Source: Gilliamella sp. WF3-4
GTDB taxonomy: Bacteria; Pseudomonadota; Gammaproteobacteria; Enterobacterales; Orbaceae
Assembly: GCF_001690275.1 (NCBI RefSeq)
Contig: NZ_LZGW01000045.1
Location: 186,001-250,000 of the forward strand
Length of the DNA: 64,000 bases
Reading direction: 5' to 3'
Shown here: positions 48,594 through 57,471 of the stretch, piece by piece
Numbering within the stretch: position 1 is the stretch's first letter
Layout: each line of letters begins with the position of its first letter
Position numbers and translations under genes: made by a program
The notes under the pieces: generated by a model
What the model saw: only the letters and a program-made list of their open reading frames with translations
What the model was told of the DNA's origin: nothing
The model's database searches: none

Positions 48594-49859
48594 GTGCAAA
48601 ACCAAAACACACAGGTAGAAATAAAAATATCTAAAAAAGCGCTGATTTTTATCCTTGGTTTACTCTCTATGCTTATGCCATTATCTATAGATATGTATTT
48701 ATCAAGTATGCCAACTATTGCGCACAACTTTAATGTAGCCGATACAGCTGTACAACTCACTATTAGCTGCTATTTACTAGGCTTCTCCGTTGGGCAACTT
48801 TTATTTGGGCCGCTTACTGATAGTTATGGGCGACGCAACGTTTTAATTTTTGGCCTAATTATGTTTATAGGCGCGGCATTAAGCTGTGCAATTGCTACCA
48901 ATATTAATCAATTAATTACCGCTCGCTTTTTTCATGGTATTGCGGCTGCGGCAACCACAATAGTCATTAATGCGTTAATGAAAGATATTTATCGTGATCG
49001 TGATGAATTTTCTAAAATGATGTCCTTTGTCATGCTGATATCCAATGTTGCTCCATTACTGGCGCCGATTATCGGTGGATTTATTTTATATTGGTTTAAT
49101 TGGCGAGCCAATTTTTACACTATCTGCTTAATTGCTCTCGCTTGCTTTGGTTTAGTTGTCACCAATATCCCTGAAACACTCGCAAAAGCCAAACGAGATC
49201 GGTTTAGCTTAGTTCGTATTTTAAGCAATTTTATTATGCTGTTTCGACACCGCCAAGCACTCACTTATATGATGATAGGCGCATTTTCAGGGGCGGGGTT
49301 ATTCTCTTTTTTAAGCTTAGGTCCCTTTGTTTATATGAATTTACATGGCGTTGCATCCACTAATTTTGGTTATTACTTTGCACTCAATATTATTGTTATG
49401 ATATTGATGAATACCGTAAATAGCCGTTTTGTTAAACGTGTTGGTTCGATTAAAATGATGCAGTTAGGGCTTTTTATCCAATTTACTATGGCAACAAGCC
49501 TTCTTGTTGTCAGTCTATTTAATCTAGGGTTTACCTGCCTAGTTATTTGTATTGCTGGTTATATTGGTTGTATGTCAACCATTGGAGGCAATAGCATGGC
49601 GATTATTTTAGATCTTCATCAGCATATTGCCGGTACAGCTTCTTCTTTAGCAGGTACAATTCGCTTTGCAGTGGCTGGCGCAATGGGTTTATCATTATCA
49701 ATGTTAGCATCAACGCATTCGACTGTAAGAGAAACGGTAAATAACTCGACCGAATGGTTAATGGTTGGCTCTATGGTGTTATGTAATTTTCTTGCTGTTA
49801 GCTTATTTTTGTGTGCCAAAAACCAAAAAAGGAAAAATCATGATTTACCAATTAGGTGA
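48594..49859 (+). CDS. bcr: Bcr/CflA-family multidrug efflux MFS transporter
   Basis: 421 residues from a GTG start with AAGGA eight bases upstream. Twelve-span DHA1 transporter: LMPLSIDMYLSSMPTIAHNF (TM1), SVGQLLFGPLTDSYGRRNVL (motif A), and NVAPLLAPIIGGFILYWFNW (antiporter motif C region). Orthologues export bicyclomycin and other compounds. Position after rsuA supports Bcr. Its end overlaps the next gene by 20 bases. Confidence 0.92.
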   Translation: MQNQNTQVEIKISKKALIFILGLLSMLMPLSIDMYLSSMPTIAHNFNVADTAVQLTISCYLLGFSVGQLLFGPLTDSYGRRNVLIFGLIMFIGAALSCAIATNINQLITARFFHGIAAAATTIVINALMKDIYRDRDEFSKMMSFVMLISNVAPLLAPIIGGFILYWFNWRANFYTICLIALACFGLVVTNIPETLAKAKRDRFSLVRILSNFIMLFRHRQALTYMMIGAFSGAGLFSFLSLGPFVYMNLHGVASTNFGYYFALNIIVMILMNTVNSRFVKRVGSIKMMQLGLFIQFTMATSLLVVSLFNLGFTCLVICIAGYIGCMSTIGGNSMAIILDLHQHIAGTASSLAGTIRFAVAGAMGLSLSMLASTHSTVRETVNNSTEWLMVGSMVLCNFLAVSLFLCAKNQKRKNHDLPIR

Positions 49860-50364
49860 TTTACATCCGCAAATTCATCAACATTGTTTTATTGCAAAAT
49901 CAGCTGAAATAATTGGTAATGTAACTTTAGAGCAAGGTGTTTCGATCTGGTTTAATACTGTTTTACGTGGCGATATCGCGCCTATTCATATTGGTCAAAA
50001 TAGTAATGTGCAAGATAATTGCACTGTACATGTTGAAACAGGTACCCCTTGTATTGTTGGTGAAAATGTAACAATTGGTCACAATGTTATTCTTCATAGC
50101 TGTATTATTGAAGATAATGTATTAATTGGTATGGGAAGTACTATTTTAAATGATGCGAAAATAGCTAAAAATTGCATAGTGGGCGCTAACTCATTAGTCA
50201 CACGCACGCTTCCTTATAGTGAAGGTTGTTTAATTATCGGTTCGCCAGCAAAAATTATTCGTAAACTGACTGAAAATGAAATTGAAGGCAATATAAACAA
50301 TGCAAAAAGTTACGTGCAAAATAGCAAACGATTTAGTGAAAATCTATTTCCTATAAATCGATAG
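49840..50364 (+). CDS. yrdA: Gamma-carbonic anhydrase-like hexapeptide-repeat protein
   Basis: 174 residues starting at ATG 49840 with AAAAGGA upstream; the longer frame from 49765 lies inside bcr. Left-handed beta-helix repeats (VTLEQGVSIWFNTVLRGDIA, IGENV-like turns). Zinc-ligand histidines appear in CTVHVETGTP and in TIGHNVILHSC. This matches the YrdA/PaaY group of gamma-class carbonic anhydrases, where enzymatic activity varies between members. Confidence 0.88.
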   Translation: MIYQLGDLHPQIHQHCFIAKSAEIIGNVTLEQGVSIWFNTVLRGDIAPIHIGQNSNVQDNCTVHVETGTPCIVGENVTIGHNVILHSCIIEDNVLIGMGSTILNDAKIAKNCIVGANSLVTRTLPYSEGCLIIGSPAKIIRKLTENEIEGNINNAKSYVQNSKRFSENLFPINR

Positions 50365-50468
50365 TAACTACAATAAATGATGTTTTATATTTCATTCGCT
50401 CTGTGACATAGCGCAATTTATGGTAAAATGCCAGCAATTTTAATAGCGATAGTTTTTTAGGTACTTGT

Positions 50469-53444
50469 TTGAAAAAGCCCAAAATGACAAGAAAGCAGAT
50501 TATTACTCAATTCATTTTGCTTGCAATACTAGGTTTATCTGTTTGTTTATTTTTATCTCTGTTTACTTACGATCCCGCTGACCCTGGCTGGTCTCGTACT
50601 GCTTGGCACTATCCTATTAGCAATTTTGGCGGTTATCTTGGCGCATATGCCAGCGACATTTTTTTCCAATTTTTAGGGTTTATCGCTTATAGCATCCCTT
50701 TTATTACTATTTTTATTTGTTTACAACTCATAGTTCATTTTTATAAACATGCCAATGATCCCATTAATTATTTTAGCCTTTCATTTAGAATTATTGGTGT
50801 TTTGGCATTTATCTTCAGTTCGACGGGTTTTTTTGCTTTAAATATTCGTGATGCAGAACAATTTGAAGCAGGTGGTTATCTTGGGGCAATAGTCATTGAA
50901 AGCCTTCTACCCATTATAAATAACTTAACTTTATCATTAACTCTTCTTGGAACTTGCTTAGCCTGTATAACATTATTAACTGGATTTTCGTGGTTGAATC
51001 TAATGGAAAAATTAGGTGCTTTTGTCATGATTTTACTGTTACCTATTAGATGGTTAATCAAGGCTTGTACAACAAATAACATTGAACAGACTGCGTTAAA
51101 ACAAGAAAAAAATATTATACGATCTGATGATGTAACAAAAGAACCTCAATTTACAATACCTTGTGATAACAAAGGTGATAACACCGAAATTATTTCACCA
51201 AGTTATTCTGTTAATAATGAAATACCTCAAGAGCAGGCATCAAATACTCTTATTTCAGCTGATGAAAATGAAAAGATTTTAATCAAAACGACCGAAGAAT
51301 TAATTAAAACCAAAGATTCTTTGCAATTATCACAGGTAACAACACCCCAAGCCGTTGATAATCCACCTAGGAAAGAACTCGACCCAGAGGAAATTTTGTC
51401 TCGTCTTGAATCAATTATTCAAAACATAAATGGAGATAAAGCAACTCCAGATCAAGAACAGGCTTTATCTTCTTCAATGGCGCAAATAAAGCAGGTGATC
51501 CAAACGCAAAAATCTGAAGAAAAACTATCATTTGAACAATCAGATAAGTACACAATATCAGATGCACCAAGTAAACCTTTATTTACTTCGGTAGACAATA
51601 AACATGAAATTAAATTCAATAATGAAAAGGGTTCATTTGAACCCGCTCTAGATATTTCAATAATGAAAACCATTGAAACTGAGCAGCCATTGATGCAAGA
51701 GCCTGAGGCTATTATAAACACAGCTACCATACAAGAGATAGCAGATGCAAAAACTGAAACGCAAACAGGCGTGAAATTAGAAGTAGAACAACTTGAATAT
51801 GTTGATACTGAAGCATTAAAAAAAGCGAATCCAATCATTGATGATATTTATCCTGAAGAGATAGCTCAAGATGATCAAGATTATCATTCCTCAGAAAATG
51901 ATGAGGCTAGTTTAATTCATCCATTATTGAGACGTAATGATAAACCATTGCCAAAACCAACTACGCCACTACCTTCGCTAAACTTATTAACAGCGCCTCC
52001 AACGGCAAGAATTGAGGTGGATCATGTGGCCTTAAACGCTATGTCAGAATTGATTGAAAAAAGTTTGTCTGATTACCGAGTAAAAGCTAAAGTTGTTGAT
52101 TATATGCCTGGGCCTGTGATTACTCGTTTCGAAATTGAGCTTGCACCAGGCATTAAAGCTGCTAGGATTTCAACACTAGATCGTGACTTAGCACGATCAT
52201 TATCCATGCCATCGGTTCGTGTAGTTGAAGTTATTCCAGGCAAACCGTATGTTGGCATTGAATTACCCAATAAGAATCGTCAAACAGTTTATTTTAGGGA
52301 AGTATTAGACAGTCCTCAATTCAAAGATGCTCAATCACCATTAACAATCGTATTAGGTAAAGATATCTCTGGGCAATCAGTGGTTGCTGATTTAGCTAAG
52401 ATGCCGCACTTATTAGTTGCCGGTACTACTGGTTCGGGTAAATCAGTTGGTGTTAATGCAATGATTTTAAGTATTTTATATAAATCGCAACCTGAAGATG
52501 TGCGGTTTATTATGATCGATCCCAAAATGCTTGAGCTCTCTATTTATGAAGGAATACCACACTTATTAACTCAAGTCGTTACTGACATGAAAGACGCTAC
52601 CAATGCACTTAATTGGTGTGTAAATGAAATGGAACGTCGTTATCGTCTAATGTCAGCGTTAGGAGTGCGAAATATTGCTGGTTACAATGAAAAAATTAAA
52701 CAAGCTGATGAAATGGGTAGACCAATTCCTGATCCTCTTTGGAAGCCAACCGATAGTATGGATCTTAATATGCCAACACTCGATAAATTACCCTATATTG
52801 TCGTGATGGTTGATGAGTTTGCCGACCTTATCATGGCAGTGGGTAAAAAGGTAGAAGAGTTAATCGCAAGGCTTGCACAAAAAGCCAGAGCGGCGGGTAT
52901 CCATCTTGTCTTAGCGACACAACGCCCGTCGGTTGATGTGATTACTGGTTTAATTAAAGCTAATATTCCTACACGTATTGCATTTACGGTATCAAGCAAG
53001 ATCGACTCTCGAACGATCTTAGATCAAATGGGTGCGGAATCGCTGCTTGGTATGGGAGATATGCTTTATTTAGCCCCTAATAGCTCAATTCCAATACGAG
53101 TACATGGAGCCTTCGTCCGTGATGAAGAAGTTCATGCTGTAGTTCAAGACTGGAAAGCACGAGGTGCACCAAAATATATTGAAAATGTAACCGTTTCAAG
53201 TGGTGATAACGATGGCAATAATTCAGAGAGTATCGATGAAGAACTCGACCCTATTTTTGACCAAGTGGTCGAATTTGTTATCGAAACTCGCCGAGCCTCT
53301 ATATCTAGCGTGCAACGAAAATTCAGAATTGGTTATAATCGAGCAGCAAGAATTGTTGAGCAAATGGAGATTGAAGGCATTATTAGTGCTCCAGCGCATA
53401 ACGGTAATCGAGAAGTATTAGCAGTTAAAACCAGTGAATATTGA
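50469..53444 (+). CDS. ftsK: DNA translocase FtsK
   Basis: Septal DNA pump that resolves chromosome dimers with XerCD. 991 residues from a TTG start, supported by AGG seven bases upstream; ATG 50484 is the alternative. N-terminal membrane domain with four spans (about 10-190), then an acidic, Gln/Thr-rich linker (about 195-495), shorter than in E. coli. The motor domain has Walker [15 protein letters not shown] (652 onward), Walker [11 protein letters not shown], and the RA-box [18 protein letters not shown]. The C-terminal gamma winged helix (about 925-991, [20 protein letters not shown]) reads KOPS. No lolA follows. Confidence 0.96.
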   Translation: MKKPKMTRKQIITQFILLAILGLSVCLFLSLFTYDPADPGWSRTAWHYPISNFGGYLGAYASDIFFQFLGFIAYSIPFITIFICLQLIVHFYKHANDPINYFSLSFRIIGVLAFIFSSTGFFALNIRDAEQFEAGGYLGAIVIESLLPIINNLTLSLTLLGTCLACITLLTGFSWLNLMEKLGAFVMILLLPIRWLIKACTTNNIEQTALKQEKNIIRSDDVTKEPQFTIPCDNKGDNTEIISPSYSVNNEIPQEQASNTLISADENEKILIKTTEELIKTKDSLQLSQVTTPQAVDNPPRKELDPEEILSRLESIIQNINGDKATPDQEQALSSSMAQIKQVIQTQKSEEKLSFEQSDKYTISDAPSKPLFTSVDNKHEIKFNNEKGSFEPALDISIMKTIETEQPLMQEPEAIINTATIQEIADAKTETQTGVKLEVEQLEYVDTEALKKANPIIDDIYPEEIAQDDQDYHSSENDEASLIHPLLRRNDKPLPKPTTPLPSLNLLTAPPTARIEVDHVALNAMSELIEKSLSDYRVKAKVVDYMPGPVITRFEIELAPGIKAARISTLDRDLARSLSMPSVRVVEVIPGKPYVGIELPNKNRQTVYFREVLDSPQFKDAQSPLTIVLGKDISGQSVVADLAKMPHLLVAGTTGSGKSVGVNAMILSILYKSQPEDVRFIMIDPKMLELSIYEGIPHLLTQVVTDMKDATNALNWCVNEMERRYRLMSALGVRNIAGYNEKIKQADEMGRPIPDPLWKPTDSMDLNMPTLDKLPYIVVMVDEFADLIMAVGKKVEELIARLAQKARAAGIHLVLATQRPSVDVITGLIKANIPTRIAFTVSSKIDSRTILDQMGAESLLGMGDMLYLAPNSSIPIRVHGAFVRDEEVHAVVQDWKARGAPKYIENVTVSSGDNDGNNSESIDEELDPIFDQVVEFVIETRRASISSVQRKFRIGYNRAARIVEQMEIEGIISAPAHNGNREVLAVKTSEY

Positions 53445-53591
53445 TCTTTATTTAAGATGCTAATTTATTTTTATCAATGAATTAGCGCTTTCACAAAACA
53501 TCATTATAACGTTATTGCTAGATTGTAGCTAAATAAATTGAGGATAATAACTATCGTGTGAATAAATAGTAAAAAATACTCAACTATCATA

Positions 53592-53617
53592 TTGATAATA
53601 TTAATTATTATTATCAA
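53592..53617. promoter_or_regulatory. AT-rich inverted repeat upstream of citG
   Basis: TTGATAATA, eight bases, TATTATCAA: a perfect 9-bp dyad 48 bases before the citG start. GATAAT/ATTATC half sites resemble a degenerate Fur box, but an AT-rich site for another regulator is equally possible. Confidence 0.35.
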
Positions 53618-53664
53618 AAACTCGTATCATACTTCAAAAACACTTTAATAGGTACCGATCAATA

Positions 53665-54558
53665 ATGAGTGATTATTCACAGCAAATCGCATTATTAGAA
53701 TTAAAACTTAATAATGATCCTAATCGATGTTTACCTGCACAATTAGCAACCAAAGCATTAATAAAAGAAATTTGCTTATCGCCTAAACCTGGATTGGTTG
53801 ATATGAATAATAGCGGTGCACATCGTGATATGGATTTTCAAACCTTTGTCCAAAGTATTAAAGCTATTTGTATTTGGTTTGAGCGTTTTTATAAGTACGG
53901 TAAAAATTCCGCCAACTATGATAATCAACATTTTTTAGCAGGCATTAGACCAATTGGCATTGAGTGTGAACAAGCCATGTTTCGAGCAACTAATCAAGTC
54001 AATACACATAAGGGCGGTATATTTGCCTTTGGGCTATTAATGGGGGCTATTGGCAAATTAGAACAACTAGGATTACCAGTCAACACGCAAAGTATTTGCG
54101 ATGAGGTCTCAGCAATTTGCCAAGGTATTGTCCAAAGCGAGCTAAAGCAAAATATACAAGCAAATTCTGTAGGCGAGAGGTTATTTAAACGCCACAATCT
54201 GACTGGTGCAAGAGGGGAAGCTGAATCAGGCTACGCAATAGTTAGAAATATCTCTCTTCCGATTTTTCAAAAAATGCAAAACAGTGGCTATGATGAAGAA
54301 ACTTGCTTGCTACAAGCCATGTTGTACTTGCTTGCTTTTAATCAAGATACTAATGTCGTTTCAAGAGGAGGATTAGACGGATTGTATTTTGTCCAGCAAG
54401 AGGCGAAAAATCTTATTGATCAAGGTGGTATTATTCATTCTGACGGTCGAAAAAAATTATATCAACTTGATACCGAATTCATTAAACGTAATTTAAGTCC
54501 TGGCGGTTCGGCGGATTTAATTGCTATTACTTGGTTTTTGTCTGAGTATAACAAATAA
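53665..54558 (+). CDS. citG: Triphosphoribosyl-dephospho-CoA synthase
   Basis: Makes 2'-(5''-triphosphoribosyl)-3'-dephospho-CoA, the precursor of the prosthetic group on the acyl-carrier subunit of citrate lyase. 297 residues. LSPKPGLVDMNNSGAHRDMD is the signature (SPKPGLVD...G.H.DM). THKGGIFAFGLLMGAIG and the C-terminal GLDGLYFVQQEA/LSPGGSADLIAITWFL are also family features. No citrate-lyase subunit gene is in the window, though the citrate-type two-component system is 8 kb away. MdcB (malonate decarboxylase) is the alternative assignment. Confidence 0.88.
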   Translation: MSDYSQQIALLELKLNNDPNRCLPAQLATKALIKEICLSPKPGLVDMNNSGAHRDMDFQTFVQSIKAICIWFERFYKYGKNSANYDNQHFLAGIRPIGIECEQAMFRATNQVNTHKGGIFAFGLLMGAIGKLEQLGLPVNTQSICDEVSAICQGIVQSELKQNIQANSVGERLFKRHNLTGARGEAESGYAIVRNISLPIFQKMQNSGYDEETCLLQAMLYLLAFNQDTNVVSRGGLDGLYFVQQEAKNLIDQGGIIHSDGRKKLYQLDTEFIKRNLSPGGSADLIAITWFLSEYNK

Positions 54559-54667
54559 GATAAATCAATAAGAAATAACCTTTATTTATGGGTATTAAAA
54601 TAAAGGTATTTAATATTGTACACAACTATTGAAGCAAACGGCTATTTAAGTAAACAGCTATTTAAGC

Positions 54668-54698
54668 AAATTCGGGGCTTTGATATCAGCCCCAATTT
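54668..54698. terminator. Hairpin between citG and the RNA-repair cassette
   Basis: AAATT-C-GGGGCT / AGCCCC-AATTT with a single bulged C and an eight-base loop, located between convergent genes. No T run; moderate support. Just before it GCTATTTAAG occurs twice with a 16-base period (54641 and 54657). Confidence 0.5.
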
Positions 54699-54719
54699 AC
54701 CTTATAAGATATTATGCAA

Positions 54720-55862
54720 TTATTGGTTAATTACATAGCTTACCTTATGTGCTTCGGTTGGTAGCGGAACCTCCCATTTATTTAATAACCGCTGAATGGT
54801 TTTATTGGGCAAAGTCGTATCACGCGCAGCATTTCGGCGATATAACTCTTTTTCTGGTTGTTCAATATAAACAATTTTCACGTTGGCATGATAAGCGTAG
54901 AGTAAATCGAGCGCTTTTTGTCGCATTTCTTGCGATAAATGGGTCGCATTCCAAATAAAAGGTTGTTTTACTCTTAACCACTGTTTTACCTTGGCTAAGA
55001 CAAACTGTATAACCTGCCCTTCGTTTTCGCCATGCTTCAGTTTTAGTTCAGATCTGGCATCATCATAAGACGCAACAGGCCATGTTGGATAATGTTTGCT
55101 TACCCAACTATTTTTACCTGAAGCAGGTAAACCTGCTAGCATAATTACTTCCGATCCTTTTTGGGGATATAACGCATAATCAGGTAAGACATTACTTCCC
55201 CGAAAATATTGAACCCGAGTATAATCATCCACAAATTGGCGAGGGTGATATAAACACCCTTCTTCAAGTGCCAACTGTTTAAATAGCTCAACTTCATCAA
55301 GTGCTCTTTTTTTATCGGCACAAATGCGACCTTGCATATCCGCTTTAGCTTGTAGACATAACATCCAAATAGGTAGCTGCCACGATAAATGATGAATTAA
55401 ATATTCAGGTGTTCTATTTTTTCGCTCTTCACTTAAAGCAAAAAAAGGGACTTGATGTACGCTAATGATTCGGCAAATTTGCTCTCTTAAATCAAACGGT
55501 ACGCCCATTCGCCATAATAATATGCGACTATAAATCTCGCCTTTTTTTGAGTGCCGAGGTTGGGTAATTTTACCTGTGATTTTATCAATCATAGTCGTTT
55601 CAGGCTTAGCTATATCATGCAATAAGGCCGTCATAAATAACACAAATTGTTCATCTTCTGTTGCATTAGCAAATTCACTCTGCCCCAATAATGCTCGGAT
55701 AACCATTTGAGTGTGAATCCATACATTCCCTTCGCCATGGTACATAGCATCTTGAGGTGTAGTTAACAAACGGTTTAATTCAGGAATACAGCTTAACCAT
55801 GGGCTAAAATCATCCATTGCTATGGTGTGTGTTATTTGCTGTTTTAATGCTGGATAATTCAT
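54720..55862 (-). CDS. HD-Pnk: HD-domain phosphoesterase fused to 5'-OH polynucleotide kinase
   Basis: 380 residues from ATG 55862, which has a perfect GGAGG upstream and overlaps the ligase stop (ATGA). N-terminal HD domain: H50 in NVWIHTQM, the H82-D83 pair in TALLHDIAKP, further histidines at about 104 and 136, and D175 in QAKADMQGR. C-terminal P-loop kinase: Walker A MLAGLPASGKNSW (K250), a polynucleotide-kinase-like WNATHLSQEMR, and a lid arginine region RRNAARDTTLP. The fusion matches the HD-Pnk end-healing enzymes described from Runella: the HD part removes 2',3'-cyclic or 3'-phosphates and the kinase phosphorylates 5'-OH ends. With the adjacent ligase it would repair broken RNA such as cleaved tRNA. 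Activity is inferred from domains. Confidence 0.85.
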   Translation of the reverse strand: MNYPALKQQITHTIAMDDFSPWLSCIPELNRLLTTPQDAMYHGEGNVWIHTQMVIRALLGQSEFANATEDEQFVLFMTALLHDIAKPETTMIDKITGKITQPRHSKKGEIYSRILLWRMGVPFDLREQICRIISVHQVPFFALSEERKNRTPEYLIHHLSWQLPIWMLCLQAKADMQGRICADKKRALDEVELFKQLALEEGCLYHPRQFVDDYTRVQYFRGSNVLPDYALYPQKGSEVIMLAGLPASGKNSWVSKHYPTWPVASYDDARSELKLKHGENEGQVIQFVLAKVKQWLRVKQPFIWNATHLSQEMRQKALDLLYAYHANVKIVYIEQPEKELYRRNAARDTTLPNKTIQRLLNKWEVPLPTEAHKVSYVINQ

Positions 55863-56722
55863 ACCTTTCCTCCATTTATCAATCTGCTGTTCCAATTCAC
55901 GGTTAATTGTGGTGTATAAAGTTCAACACCGTTGGCTAGTTGATTAGGAATAAAGGGTTGTTCAGAATGGTGTTGCCCTGCATCTAAAATCGCTTGCACA
56001 AAATCGTGTCTAACCCATTTAAGACGATCAACTGTTTGTTCTTCCGATTCGATTTTTAGATATAATCCTTCCATAAAATCAGAATTATCACATTGCTGCC
56101 ATGCTTTGGTTAAATCAAGTTTTTCGCGAGTTATAATTTTTTCAAAACAAGTTCGCCAATTAGCTGTTTTAGCCAAAGATTCCTTAACCAAATTCAATAA
56201 TTCACTTAATTTAGCTGGTGCCGATCCTGCAAATAAAACTGGCACCGATAAAACAGGACCATCTGCTAGTAATTGATGCCGTTTTATCGTAGATAAAAAA
56301 CAGTTTTGTTGCCTATCCCAAATATCAAACTCGCAAAAATAATGAGGCAGTGCGTCATAAAAAATTGCATGTTTTTTATGTAGCCATTCACCATAAAGAA
56401 TATAGCGATCTTCTAATCGTTCTAATAGCCAATATTCATGCACGCAAGCCCAGCGCCTTAATAGATTAAACTGGCGTTCTCGTGACCCCCCCATTAAATA
56501 ATGCCCTCTAGATTGCAGCAATAGTTCTCCGCTGGCTGAAAAGCTAATAGCACAATTAGCGCCGTCTAACTTTTCTTCAACAACGATATGTTGACCAACT
56601 AATTGATTATAAGGGCGTTGTCCATGTTCACTATCACCAAATTGTAAGCGAGAGCCTTCTAGGTGTGGTGTTCGTGGGTATTTAATTAATTCTAAATTTT
56701 GAATATAAGATTCCATTGTCAT
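55859..56722 (-). CDS. RNA ligase (ATP-dependent, KxDG-type)
   Basis: 287 residues from ATG 56722, eight bases after a GGAG; a GTG directly before it is possible. Nucleotidyltransferase motifs in order: motif I EEKLDGANCAISF with lysine 51 as the predicted AMP acceptor, motif Ia LLQSRGHY, motif III YILYGEWLH, motif IIIa YFCEFDIWD, motif IV FMEGLYLKIE, motif V LKWVRHDF. Size and motif style match short Rnl2/Rnl5-like RNA ligases rather than DNA ligases (no OB fold or BRCT). It is translationally coupled to HD-Pnk, giving a complete healing-and-sealing pair. Preceded by a structured leader and a repeat-rich 0.75 kb gap. Confidence 0.85.
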   Translation of the reverse strand: MTMESYIQNLELIKYPRTPHLEGSRLQFGDSEHGQRPYNQLVGQHIVVEEKLDGANCAISFSASGELLLQSRGHYLMGGSRERQFNLLRRWACVHEYWLLERLEDRYILYGEWLHKKHAIFYDALPHYFCEFDIWDRQQNCFLSTIKRHQLLADGPVLSVPVLFAGSAPAKLSELLNLVKESLAKTANWRTCFEKIITREKLDLTKAWQQCDNSDFMEGLYLKIESEEQTVDRLKWVRHDFVQAILDAGQHHSEQPFIPNQLANGVELYTPQLTVNWNSRLINGGKV

Positions 56723-56750
56723 CACGTTTTCTCCAAAAAATAAGGGAAAA

Positions 56751-56842
56751 CCGACAAGGCAAAAAATCTATAGATTGAATTGCAATAAAAGCGCTTAGGT
56801 AATACCTAGCAAAAGACAATATAATAGAGAATACCGTGTCGG
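56751..56842 (-). promoter_or_regulatory. Candidate structured leader of the RNA-repair cassette
   Basis: On the minus strand CCGACA-C-GG near the 5' side pairs with CC-T-TGTCGG near the 3' side (plus-strand 56834-56842 with 56751-56759), enclosing 74 bases. Inside is a 7-bp hairpin with one bulged base (plus-strand GCTTAGGTAATACCTAGC, 56793-56810) and the palindrome AATCTATAGATT. The element ends 29 bases before the ligase start codon. Whether it is transcribed is not known. Confidence 0.4.
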
Positions 56843-57070
56843 CATTAAGATAAAGTGTTAACTACAGGCATTTTGCCACCTCACTAAAATTAAAATATAA
56901 GGTTAAAAAACGGCGCAATTATCAGCGGTTACAGACTAATTGTCAAGCGTCATTATAATAAATAGTTATGTACGCTAATAATAAACTAGAAAATTATTGT
57001 TAATAAACAAACTTTTTGTTACGATTTTTCACTTAAAATAGATATAAAGTAAATTTTAGTGAAATAAAAA

Positions 57071-57097
57071 TTCAATAAAATCAATGACTTTTCTGAA
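57071..57097 (-). repeat. Dispersed intergenic repeat family 2, copy H
   Basis: Reverse complement reads TTCAGAAAAGTCATTGATTT then TATTGAA, matching copies F and G. Confidence 0.65.
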
Positions 57098-57126
57098 TGA
57101 TTTTTGTTGTTAGCATTGTGCTATTG

Positions 57127-57147
57127 AAAAGCGCTTAGCTCGCTAGC
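57127..57147. repeat. Second AAAAGCGCTTAG hairpin element
   Basis: AAAAGCGCTTAG, then CTCGCTAGC. The first 12 bases are identical to 56787-56798, and both copies fold back on a closing CTAGC with the same bulged T. Confidence 0.5.
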
Positions 57148-57391
57148 TTTGCTGGTTCGAAATTAAGTTTTACGCTGTATTAGCTCTTCTTTGATTGTTT
57201 ATTCTTAATCAATATTATTACAGAAATCCTCCCAATTTTATCAGAGATGGTTTGATCTAGCGTAATTGAGCAGTTTCGGTTGTATAATACCTTATGCCTA
57301 TTTTATCTCTCGGCAAAATTTGAGCGGATAACCAAAGGTTTTCCCAATAAAACATTGGGTAAAAAAACTTGAAAACTTTTGCAAAAAATAC

Positions 57392-57437
57392 TTATCAAAA
57401 ACTTTCAGGTAGTTTTGTATTTTCGCATAGCGGTTAC
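57392..57437 (-). repeat. Dispersed intergenic repeat family 1, copy D
   Basis: Reverse complement contains CTACCTGAAAGTTTTTG, identical over 17 bases to copy E, with AACCGCTATGCG on its left side. Lies 35 bases beyond the 3' end of the ABC binding-protein gene. Confidence 0.6.
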
Positions 57438-57471
57438 CATAAAAAATCAATTAAAAAGAATAGAAAATTGC

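Larger units (their letters stand above)
56723..57471. other. Repeat-rich 749-base gap upstream of the RNA-repair cassette
   Basis: No convincing ORF on either strand. It holds, from left to right: a 12-bp palindrome AATCTATAGATT (56765-56776), a bulged hairpin and an enclosing long-range helix (56751-56842), a GGCA/TGCC mini-hairpin (56868-56878), copy H of repeat family 2 (57071-57097), a second bulged hairpin starting with the same 12 bases (57127-57147), and copy D of repeat family 1 (57392-57437). It should contain the cassette's promoter; no sigma-54 site of the kind used by rtcBA was found. Confidence 0.6.

Noticed and set aside
49765-49840. Longer N terminus for the carbonic-anhydrase-like gene
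   Set aside because: Lies wholly within bcr; the ATG at 49840 has a good ribosome site and aligns with the family start.
56723-57000. Sigma-54 promoter and RtcR-like control upstream of the RNA ligase
   Set aside because: No GG-N10-GC site of the right kind was found on the minus strand and no RtcR-type gene is in the window.
57120-57200. tRNA-like GGTTCGAAAT stretch
   Set aside because: Resembles a T-loop but no acceptor, D-arm or anticodon stem can be formed around it and no CCA end is present.
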